This document shows positions 10,175 through 16,776 of a stretch of 64,000 nt of DNA, piece after piece. Position numbers and translations under genes: made by a program. Under the pieces are notes generated by a model. The model did not search any database and had not been told where the DNA came from. It saw nothing but the letters and a program-made list of their open reading frames with translations. Each line of letters begins with the position of its first letter. Within the stretch, counting starts at the first letter, position 1. Origin of the DNA: QHWT01 sp963755695 (lineage in GTDB: Bacteria; Acidobacteriota; Vicinamibacteria; Vicinamibacterales; 2-12-FULL-66-21); assembly GCA_963755695.1 (NCBI GenBank), contig CAVWLB010000010.1, positions 1,116,001-1,180,000 of the forward strand, written 5' to 3'.

Positions 10175-11305
10175 ATGGCTTCGGTGGCGCAACGCGTCCT
10201 CGTCGTGGGCGGCGGGTTTTCGGGCATGTCCGCGGCGATCGAGTTGCACAAGCGCGGCGTCGACGTGGACCTCGTCGAGGTCGACCCGCACTGGCGTAAC
10301 TATGGCGCGGGCATCAGCCTGGGCGGTGCGACGCTGCGTGCGTTCCGGCAGCTCGGCATCCTCGACGAGTTCCTCGCGCAGGGCAGCGCGACCGACGATG
10401 TCGAAATCCGTCTGCCACACGGTCACGTCGTCGCCACGCTGCCGACGCCGCGTATCGCCGGGCCGGACGTGCCGGGAGGCGGTGCCATCATGCGACCCGT
10501 GCTCGCCCGTATTCTTGCCGATGCCACTCGCGCAGCAGGAGTCAACGTGCGCCTCGGGACCACCTTCACTGAGATCGATCGACGGCCCGGGCACGTCGAG
10601 GTCAGCTTCACCGACGGACAACGAAGCCGCTATGACCTCGTGATTGGCGCGGACGGCCTGCACTCGAAGGTGCGGCAGGCGGTGTTTCCGGAGGCGCCGA
10701 AGCCTCGCTACACCGGCCAGGCGGTCTGGCGCGCAGTCGTGCCGAGATCCCCCGACATCAAGACAGTCACGATGTGGCCCGGACCGACGACCAAGCCGGG
10801 CGTGAACCCGGTGTCAAAGACCGAGATGTACGTCTTCATCACCGAGCCGCGGCCGACCAGCGAACACATCGCGCCGGAGGAGCTCGCGCCGCGGATGCGA
10901 GCGCTGATCGACGGATTCCCGGATCCGGTGCTGCAGAACGTGCGGTCGCAGCTCGGGGCCAAGTCGCAGATCGTCTTCCGGCCAATCGACAGTCTGCTCG
11001 TGCCGCAGCCATGGTTCCGCGGCCGGGTCGTGCTCATAGGCGACACCGTCCATGCCACGACACCGCACCTGGCGGCCGGCGCGTGTATCGGCATCGAGGA
11101 TGCGCTGGTGCTGGCCGAGGAGCTGGAGCGTGCGTCCGACGTCGAAGGTGCGCTTGTCGCCTTCCAGGATCGCCGATGGAACCGCTGCCGCATGGTCGTT
11201 GAGAACTCGGCGCGCCTCGGGGAGATCGAAATCAGCGGCGGCGACAAGGACGAGCACAGTCGCATCATCCGCGAAAGCCTGATGGCGCTCGCACAAACCA
11301 TTTGA
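10175..11305 (+). CDS. FAD-dependent aromatic monooxygenase (PheA/UbiH-like)
   Basis: A 376-residue group-A flavoprotein hydroxylase. The N-terminal Rossmann motif VVGGGFSGMSAAIEL binds FAD and ends in the acidic VEVD. Near residue 160 lies the second FAD/NAD(P)H motif (DLVIGADGLHSKVR), and the third is RVVLIGDTVHATTPH. Such enzymes insert one O atom into an aromatic ring using NAD(P)H and would make the catechol or hydroquinone used by the dioxygenase encoded upstream. ATG at 10175 is chosen because GAAGGAG lies 8 bases before it. The FAH-family gene follows after 7 bp, so they are co-transcribed. Confidence 0.8.
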   Translation: MASVAQRVLVVGGGFSGMSAAIELHKRGVDVDLVEVDPHWRNYGAGISLGGATLRAFRQLGILDEFLAQGSATDDVEIRLPHGHVVATLPTPRIAGPDVPGGGAIMRPVLARILADATRAAGVNVRLGTTFTEIDRRPGHVEVSFTDGQRSRYDLVIGADGLHSKVRQAVFPEAPKPRYTGQAVWRAVVPRSPDIKTVTMWPGPTTKPGVNPVSKTEMYVFITEPRPTSEHIAPEELAPRMRALIDGFPDPVLQNVRSQLGAKSQIVFRPIDSLLVPQPWFRGRVVLIGDTVHATTPHLAAGACIGIEDALVLAEELERASDVEGALVAFQDRRWNRCRMVVENSARLGEIEISGGDKDEHSRIIRESLMALAQTI

Positions 11306-11312
11306 GAACGGC

Positions 11313-12320
11313 GTGAAACTCGCTACTTTAAACAACGGCACCAAAGACGGGCGTCTGGTCGTCGTCTCGCGCGACCTCAAACGAGCCACCGACGCAACGG
11401 CGATCGCCCCGACGCTCCTCGCCGCAGTCGAGAGCTGGAGCGTGTCGGTGCCCCGACTGCTGGCGCTGTCCGAGCGGCTCAACGAAGGGCGGGTAGACGG
11501 CGCCTTCGATTTCGATCCTCGGCAGGCCGCCGCGCCGCTGCCACGCGCACCGCAGTGGTGCGACGGCTCGGCGTTCCTGAATCACGGGGCGCTGATGCAG
11601 CAGGCGTTCAAGCTGCCGCCGATCGCGGACATCGAGCGCACCCCGTTGATGTACCAGGGTGGCTCCGACGACATGCTCGGCCCGCACGACGATATCGCGG
11701 CGCTCGACGAGGCGCACGGCGTCGATTTCGAAGGAGAGTTCGGCGTGATCGTCAGCGACGTGCCAATGGGCTCTCCACCCTCGCTGGCTGAAGAACGCAT
11801 CCTGCTGATCGTGCAGATCAACGACGTCAGCCTACGTGCGTTCGCGCCGCGCGAGATGCGTACGGGCTTCGGCTTCTTTCAAGCGAAGCCGTCATCCAGC
11901 TTCGCGCCCGCCGCGGTCACACCCGACGAGCTCGGCGACGCATGGCAACATCATCGCGTCCATCTCGATCTGCGGATCGACTATAACGGCGCGTGGTTCG
12001 GAAATCCGCATGGCGGCGAGATGCACTTTGGATTCGATCAGCTCATCGCACATGCCGCAGGCACCCGGCGGTTGTCGGCGGGAACCATCATTGGCTCCGG
12101 GACCGTCTCGAACGCTGGCGGCGCGAAAGGATCGGCGTGCATCGCGGAGCGTCGAGCGATCGAAGCCATCGAGCACGGGAGCGCGCGGACGCCGTTCATG
12201 AAGTTCGGGGACCGCGTGCGCATGGAGGCGAGCTTGAACGACCGCCCGGTGTTCGGTGCGATCGATCAGTGCGTCGTGCCGGCGCGGCGCCCCGCGGGTG
12301 AGAAGTGTACAGGAGCTTAG
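11313..12320 (+). CDS. Fumarylacetoacetate hydrolase (FAH) family protein
   Basis: A 335-residue protein with a GTG start (MKLATLNNGTKDGRL), very like bacterial fumarylacetoacetases in length and order: the N-terminal domain, then YQGGSDDMLGP, the metal-binding acidic residues of DFEGEFGVIV and INDVSLR, GFFQAKPSSSFAP, and the closing FGAIDQ. The family splits C-C bonds of beta-diketo acids or hydrates dienoates with Mg(II)/Ca(II). Behind a ring-cleavage enzyme and a hydrolase it probably processes the opened ring. No homogentisate dioxygenase or maleylacetoacetate isomerase is seen, so a true tyrosine-pathway role is not supported. Confidence 0.8.
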   Translation: MKLATLNNGTKDGRLVVVSRDLKRATDATAIAPTLLAAVESWSVSVPRLLALSERLNEGRVDGAFDFDPRQAAAPLPRAPQWCDGSAFLNHGALMQQAFKLPPIADIERTPLMYQGGSDDMLGPHDDIAALDEAHGVDFEGEFGVIVSDVPMGSPPSLAEERILLIVQINDVSLRAFAPREMRTGFGFFQAKPSSSFAPAAVTPDELGDAWQHHRVHLDLRIDYNGAWFGNPHGGEMHFGFDQLIAHAAGTRRLSAGTIIGSGTVSNAGGAKGSACIAERRAIEAIEHGSARTPFMKFGDRVRMEASLNDRPVFGAIDQCVVPARRPAGEKCTGA

Positions 12321-12412
12321 GAGAAACGCCCTGATATCCTGTAATGCACCTGATGGCGGCTGACGCCTGAGCGCAAGTTCCCGTGGTGCACGGGGGCGTG
12401 AGGACCACCGCA

Positions 12413-13198
12413 ATGGCTCGCATCGTTGACCTGTCCATCTACCTCGAAAACGACGTGCTCTCCGACCCGCCGCTGCTGGCGCCGAAGATCGAATACCGGA
12501 AACACCGCGACACCCTTTCGGAGTTCATGAAGCTGATTCCGGGGACCAAAGAGGACGATTATCCGGACCGGGAGGCCGCGGCCGCCGAGTGGGTGCACGC
12601 TACCACCCACAGCGGCACTCACCTCGATGCTCCATGGCACTACCACTCGACCATGGACGCGCGGTTCGGCGACCCGAAGCCGTCGATCACGATCGATCAG
12701 GTGCCGCTCGACTGGTGCTTCAAGCCGGGCGTGAAGCTCGATTTCCGCGATCGGCCCGACGGCTACGTCTGCATGCCCGCCGACGTCGAAGCGGAGCTCG
12801 CACGCATCGGCCACCAGCTCGAGCCGCTCGACATCGTCCTCGTCAACACGCGCGCAGGATCGCGCTACGGGCACGACGACTTCGTCAATGCCGGCTGCGG
12901 CATGGGGCGCGCCGCGACGATGTACCTGCTGGAGCGCGGCGTGCGAGTGACGGGCATCGATGCCTGGAGCTGGGACGCACCGTTCTCGTACACGGCAAAG
13001 AAGTTCGCCGAGACCGGCGATACGCGGCTGCTCTGGGAAGGTCACAAGGCGGGCCGCGAAATCGGCTACTGCCACCTGGAGAAGCTGCACAACCTCGAAT
13101 CGCTGCCAGGCGATGGCTTCACCGTCTGCTGTTTCCCCGCCAAGATCCGCGGCGCCTCAGCCGGGTGGACGCGAGCGGTGGCGATCTTCGATCGATGA
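12413..13198 (+). CDS. Cyclase family protein (kynurenine formamidase-like fold)
   Basis: A 261-residue protein with the metal-binding signature HSGTHLDAPWHY (HxGTHxDxPxH), the hallmark of the cyclase / kynurenine formamidase family (PF04199). Other conserved parts are ITIDQVPLDWC, VLVNTRAGSRYG and VTGIDAWSWDAP. Members hydrolyse amides or lactones, or cyclise ring-cleavage products. It closes the set of catabolic enzymes. ATG at 12413 is preferred to the GTG at 12383 because the family homology begins at ARIVDLS. Confidence 0.75.
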   Translation: MARIVDLSIYLENDVLSDPPLLAPKIEYRKHRDTLSEFMKLIPGTKEDDYPDREAAAAEWVHATTHSGTHLDAPWHYHSTMDARFGDPKPSITIDQVPLDWCFKPGVKLDFRDRPDGYVCMPADVEAELARIGHQLEPLDIVLVNTRAGSRYGHDDFVNAGCGMGRAATMYLLERGVRVTGIDAWSWDAPFSYTAKKFAETGDTRLLWEGHKAGREIGYCHLEKLHNLESLPGDGFTVCCFPAKIRGASAGWTRAVAIFDR

Positions 13199-13235
13199 GT
13201 TGTCGGCGACGCCGCAGTCAATGAAGGAGACTGAC

Positions 13236-13610
13236 ATGAAACAGTCGCGCTTTCTCACGATCCCCCTGCTCCTACTGCTCGGAATGGCCCGCGTGCTCGC
13301 GGCTGACATCACCGGCACCTGGAAGGCCTCTTTCGAGACGCAGATCGGCCAGCAGAACTACACTTACCAGTTCGTGGTGAAGGACACGACGCTGACCGGA
13401 AAGATCCAGTCCGAGATGGGCGGCACGAGCGAGATCCTGCAGGGCAAGGTCGAGGGAGACAAGGTGTCGTTCGTAGAAACCTTCAAGTTCGAAGGAAACG
13501 AGATTCAGATCACCTACACCGGACGGATCATGTCGGACGACGAAATCAAGTTCACGCGCCAGGTCGCGGAATTCGCGACGGAGGAACTCGTCGCCCAGCG
13601 CGTGAAGTAG
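13236..13610 (+). CDS. Small secreted protein of unknown function
   Basis: A 124-residue protein with a clear signal peptide (Lys-Arg, then IPLLLLLGMARVLAAD). The mature part starts ITGTWKASF and reads as a run of beta strands (VVKDTTLTGKI, VEGDKVSFVET, IQITYTGRI), as in small lipocalin-like or single-sheet proteins that are common in Acidobacteriota. GAAGGAG lies 7 bases before the ATG. It is the last gene of the catabolic run, 37 bp after the cyclase, and probably rides on the same transcript. No activity is assigned. Confidence 0.6.
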   Translation: MKQSRFLTIPLLLLLGMARVLAADITGTWKASFETQIGQQNYTYQFVVKDTTLTGKIQSEMGGTSEILQGKVEGDKVSFVETFKFEGNEIQITYTGRIMSDDEIKFTRQVAEFATEELVAQRVK

Positions 13611-13686
13611 CACCCGACTGAAAACCATCGACGCGCAGCTCGATGTGTCGTCCGGACCGGGCCCGCTCAGACGACAGCGCGAGGGT

Positions 13687-14265
13687 TCAGCCGGCCAACA
13701 ACTTCCTGGCCATCCATCGAGCGTCCCTCGCTCGTTGCGGCCCGTCAACCTCGGATCCCGCGACGGCACCGTCGAACAGCACGACAAGCGCGCGAGCGAT
13801 CGCTTTTGCGTCCTTCACCCCCGCAGCCGTCGACCACTCAAGGAAACGCTCCTTGAACCACTCTCGTTGGCCGTGAGCAATGGCGCGCGCGGGATGCGCC
13901 GCATCGGTGAGCTCACTCACCGTGTGCTGCAACGGGCACCCGCGGAAGTCCTTCGACTCCGCCCACTCCACCACCCAGTCGAAAAACTTGAGCGCCCGTT
14001 GTGACGGCGGCGTGTCGGCGAGGTACGCCTCGATGTTCGCGCGGGCGTCCACGGTTCGGCGCTCGAGGTACGACGCCACGAGCTGATCCTTGCAGCCGAA
14101 GTGCTGATAAAGCGACGCCTTCGCCGCGGCGGCCTCGGCCAGGACGCGGTCGATACCCACGGCCCGCACGCCCTCCCGGTAGAACAGGCGGTCGGCGGCG
14201 TCGAGCAGGCGATCGCGGACGCCGATTTCGGAGGTTTTCGCCCGTTTCCTGGCGTGCTGCGGCAC
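13687..14265 (-). CDS. TetR-family transcriptional repressor
   Basis: A 192-residue protein from a GTG at 14265. The N-terminal TetR DNA-binding domain covers residues about 12-58 (RDRLLDAADRLFYREGVRAV, AAAKASLYQHFGCKDQLVASY), followed by an all-helical ligand domain with one Cys (DFRGCPLQH). It is transcribed away from an SDR gene, and the space between has a palindromic operator inside overlapping promoters, so it very likely represses both genes until an electrophile or aldehyde-like signal appears. The signal is inferred only from the NemR-like operator. GTG at 14265 lies 7 bases after the -10 of its promoter, which suggests a leaderless mRNA; an upstream start at 14337 would put the operator inside the coding region. 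Confidence 0.82.
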   Translation of the reverse strand: MPQHARKRAKTSEIGVRDRLLDAADRLFYREGVRAVGIDRVLAEAAAAKASLYQHFGCKDQLVASYLERRTVDARANIEAYLADTPPSQRALKFFDWVVEWAESKDFRGCPLQHTVSELTDAAHPARAIAHGQREWFKERFLEWSTAAGVKDAKAIARALVVLFDGAVAGSEVDGPQRARDARWMARKLLAG

Positions 14266-14268
14266 GCC

Positions 14269-14300
14269 TTGACAATACAGACCGGTCGGTCTATTGTCAA
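14269..14300. promoter_or_regulatory. Overlapping divergent promoters with a central NemR-like operator
   Basis: Plus strand: TTGACA (14269-14274), 17 bp, TATTGT (14292-14297), reading toward the SDR gene. Minus strand: TTGACA (14300-14295), 17 bp, TATTGT (14277-14272), reading toward tetR. Each -10 overlaps the -35 of the other. The shared spacer holds AGACCGGTCGGTCT (14279-14292), which fits the NemR box TAGACC-N4-GGTCTA at all but the first base (AGACC-N4-GGTCT, then A). One bound dimer would block both promoters. Confidence 0.75.
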
Positions 14301-14310
14301 CGGCATGAAT

Positions 14311-14324
14311 AGACAGAACGGTCT
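14311..14324. promoter_or_regulatory. Second, imperfect TetR operator in the SDR leader
   Basis: AGACAGAACGGTCT repeats the operator half-sites with one mismatch (AGACA for AGACC). Its centre lies 32 bp, about three helical turns, from the first operator and just after the predicted SDR transcription start. It would add road-block repression. Confidence 0.5.
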
Positions 14325-14393
14325 GTTCTCGGCTCACCGCAGGTGGGTGCCGCGTTCAGCCTCGCGCGTTGCGAGGCCGTCAGGAGTCTCGAC

Positions 14394-15146
14394 ATGGGTT
14401 ACGCACTCTCAGGCAAGACCGCGCTCGTCACCGGCGCCAACCGTGGCATCGGCGAAGCCATTGTGGACGCGCTCGTCGCGGCCGGCGTGAACAAGGTGTA
14501 CGCCGCGGCCCGCAACATCTCGGCGCTCGACCCGCTCGTGGACCGCCACGGCGCACGCGTGGTGCCGCTCCAGCTCGATGTGACCAACGCCGCGCAGATC
14601 GCGACCGCTGCCGCGACCGCGACGGACGTGGACCTCCTGATCAACAACGCCGGCATCGTCGGCTTCTTCGGTGGCGCATTCACTGATCCGAAATGGATCG
14701 AGGGCGGGCGACAGGAGATGGAAGTGAACTTCCTCGGCACCTTCGCGGTCACGCAGGCCTTCGCGCCGGTGCTCGCGAAGAATGGCGGCGGCGCCATCGC
14801 CAACCTCAATTCGGTGGCCTCGTTCGTCAGCTTCCCGATTCTCGCGGCGTACAGCGCCTCGAAGGCCGCGACGCACTCGCTCACGCAGGTCACGCGCGCG
14901 ATGCTGCGCGGGCAGAACACGCAGGTGTTTGGCGTGTATCCGGGCCCGATTGACACCAAGATGGGCGAGGTGCTGACGCTCGAGAAGGCCTCGCCGGCGG
15001 ACGCCGCGCGGGCGATTGTTGCGGGCATCATCGCGGGCAACGAGGAGATCTTTCCCGACAAGATGAGTCAGGGCACGGGGCCCGCCTTCTTCGCGGATCC
15101 GAAGGGACTCGAGCGGCAGGTCGCAGGGGTCCCGGCTGCTGCCTAA
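14394..15146 (+). CDS. Short-chain dehydrogenase/reductase (classical SDR)
   Basis: A 250-residue NAD(P)-dependent oxidoreductase. The cofactor motif TGANRGIGEA is near the N-terminus, NNAG in the middle, and the catalytic Ser and YSASK lie near residues 140-160. CAGGAG lies 8 bases before the ATG at 14394, which decides the start. The gene is divergent from a TetR repressor and its 5' leader of about 90 bases carries a second operator, so it is probably induced by the substrate sensed by TetR. A carbonyl or quinone detoxifying role is plausible from the NemR-like control but not shown. Confidence 0.82.
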   Translation: MGYALSGKTALVTGANRGIGEAIVDALVAAGVNKVYAAARNISALDPLVDRHGARVVPLQLDVTNAAQIATAAATATDVDLLINNAGIVGFFGGAFTDPKWIEGGRQEMEVNFLGTFAVTQAFAPVLAKNGGGAIANLNSVASFVSFPILAAYSASKAATHSLTQVTRAMLRGQNTQVFGVYPGPIDTKMGEVLTLEKASPADAARAIVAGIIAGNEEIFPDKMSQGTGPAFFADPKGLERQVAGVPAAA

Positions 15147-15166
15147 GCCTCGCAGACTGATCGTCG

Positions 15167-15415
15167 GTGAAGGCGCGCCTCCATCGTGGTGTGGGCACTT
15201 TTGCCATTCAGCTGGCGAAGCACGTCGGCGCGACGTGGCGACGACCAGGAGCACGGCCAACGTCAGCTCTGGTCAGAAACCTCGGGGCCGGCATCGTGAT
15301 CGATTGCAAGAAGGAAGACTTCTCACACGTCCTCCGTGACTACGACGTGGTCTTGAACAGTCTGGACAAGGTGACGTTCGAGAAATCGCTGCGAGTGCTG
15401 AAACCCGGCTGCGGA
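15167..15415 (+). pseudogene. Remnant of a zinc-binding alcohol dehydrogenase / quinone oxidoreductase
   Basis: The frame shows GVGTFAIQLAKHVGA (the Rossmann GxGxxA region of MDR enzymes), then after a scrambled part LGAGIVIDCKKEDF, LRDYDVVLNSLDK and EKSLRVLKPG. This is the cofactor-binding half of a medium-chain dehydrogenase. The catalytic N-terminal domain and the C-terminal third are missing, and the part at 15230-15275 is out of frame. It lies between two SDR genes, so a once larger redox cluster has probably decayed here. Confidence 0.6.
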
Positions 15416-15543
15416 TCGCCAGATATCTGGAGTCGTTCTCCCTCGCGATGGCGCAACTCGCGTAACGAGGGGGACGGCGGACCTGAGATCGCGTACCGTA
15501 TTGAGCATGTCGGAAATTCGCGCGCCAAGAAAATAGAGATATC

Positions 15544-16389
15544 GTGAGTACAAAGAAGATCTGGTTCATCACGGGCGCCGGCCGTGGCATGGGCGCCGAT
15601 TTCGCCAAGGCCGCCTTGGCGGCAGGCCACGCGGTGGTGGCCACGGGCCGAGACAGCGACGCGGTGTCCAAGGCGTTGGGACAGTCGAATGACTTGCTGG
15701 CCGTCAAGCTGGACGTCACGAGCCGCTCCGACGCTGAGGAGGCAGTGCGCGCCGCTGTCAACCGGTTCGGCCGCATCGATGTGCTGGTCAACAATGCAGC
15801 CAGCTTTTACGCGGGCTACTTCGAGGAGCTCACGCCAGAGCAGTTCGAGCGGCAGTTGTCGGTCAGTCTCATCGGCCCGATGAACGTTACCCGTGCGGTC
15901 CTGCCGCTGATGCGCAAGCAGCGTGCGGGGCACATTATCTCGATCTCGTCGTCGGCCGGCCTCGCCGCCGGCTTCGAGTTCGTGGCGGCCTATGCCGCGT
16001 CGAAGTTCGGCCTCGAGGGCTGGATGGAGTCGCTGCACGCCGAGGTCGCGCCGTTTGGCATCACCACCACCGTCGTCAACCCAGGGTTCTTCCGCACGGA
16101 ACTCCTCACTGAGCAATCAACGAACTATGCCGAACCCTCCATTGCGGACTACGACGAGCGCCGAGGACCGCTGGTCGAGTACTGGAAATCCCAGAACGGG
16201 CGGCAATCCGGTGACCCCGCGAAGCTCGCGCGAGCGCTCATCACGATTGCCAGTCAACAGCCGCCGCCGCGCCGCTTCATCGCTGGCGCCGATGCGATTG
16301 CGACTACAGAGCAGAAGATCGCCGATCTCACGACGCAGATCGAGGCGAACCGAGACCTCTCGACGTCGCTGGCTTTTGACGACGAGTAG
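15544..16389 (+). CDS. Short-chain dehydrogenase/reductase
   Basis: A 281-residue SDR from a GTG start (MSTKKIWFITGAGRGMG). It has TGAGRGMG for NAD(P), VNNA, the catalytic Ser in ISISSSAG and YAASK. The C-terminus is about 30 residues longer than in the minimal family and ends in an acidic helical tail. It is unlike the SDR encoded upstream (different cofactor loop and C-terminus), so it is not a recent duplicate. It probably reduces or oxidises a small carbonyl compound in the cytoplasm; the substrate is unknown. No strong promoter is seen, and a dehydrogenase remnant lies just upstream. Confidence 0.8.
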   Translation: MSTKKIWFITGAGRGMGADFAKAALAAGHAVVATGRDSDAVSKALGQSNDLLAVKLDVTSRSDAEEAVRAAVNRFGRIDVLVNNAASFYAGYFEELTPEQFERQLSVSLIGPMNVTRAVLPLMRKQRAGHIISISSSAGLAAGFEFVAAYAASKFGLEGWMESLHAEVAPFGITTTVVNPGFFRTELLTEQSTNYAEPSIADYDERRGPLVEYWKSQNGRQSGDPAKLARALITIASQQPPPRRFIAGADAIATTEQKIADLTTQIEANRDLSTSLAFDDE

Positions 16390-16776
16390 ACCGAGATCGT
16401 CTATCGATTTTTGAATTCAGCGGTTCACGGACGGATGCCAACAGAACATCGCGGAAACCGTGTCAGACCTCTTCCTGGCCCCATCACTTACCGCGATTCG
16501 TCGAGTGGGTCCGCGGAGCGGTGTCCGGGTTAGGCCGATTGTCTCGTTGACTGAGCCGCCGCCTCGGATTCGAGTAAAGACGCCGCCGGCGTTCAAATCG
16601 CTCCATCTCTTCTGGCGCAAACGGGTACGGGATCCTCGTCAGCCAGAATTCCGTAACCGGCTTTCAGCATGCACACAATGATGAAGGCCGCTATATCGGC
16701 GAACGCGAACACCCAGTCCCAAACAGTGATGATCCTTCGATGTGGACTTCGCGAGATACGGCGCCGCCGCGTACGT
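16390..16776. other. Intergenic space without a recognised gene
   Basis: It lies between convergent genes. The only notable frame is on the minus strand at about 16593-16745, with a hydrophobic stretch (VWDWVFAFADIAAFIIVCML) but no convincing start or ribosome-binding site. I see no terminator with a T-run and no RNA gene. Confidence 0.4.

Noticed and set aside
14305..14490. ATG at 14305 as start of a longer SDR protein
   Set aside because: It is out of frame with the SDR, and the ribosome-binding site at 14382-14386 supports ATG 14394.
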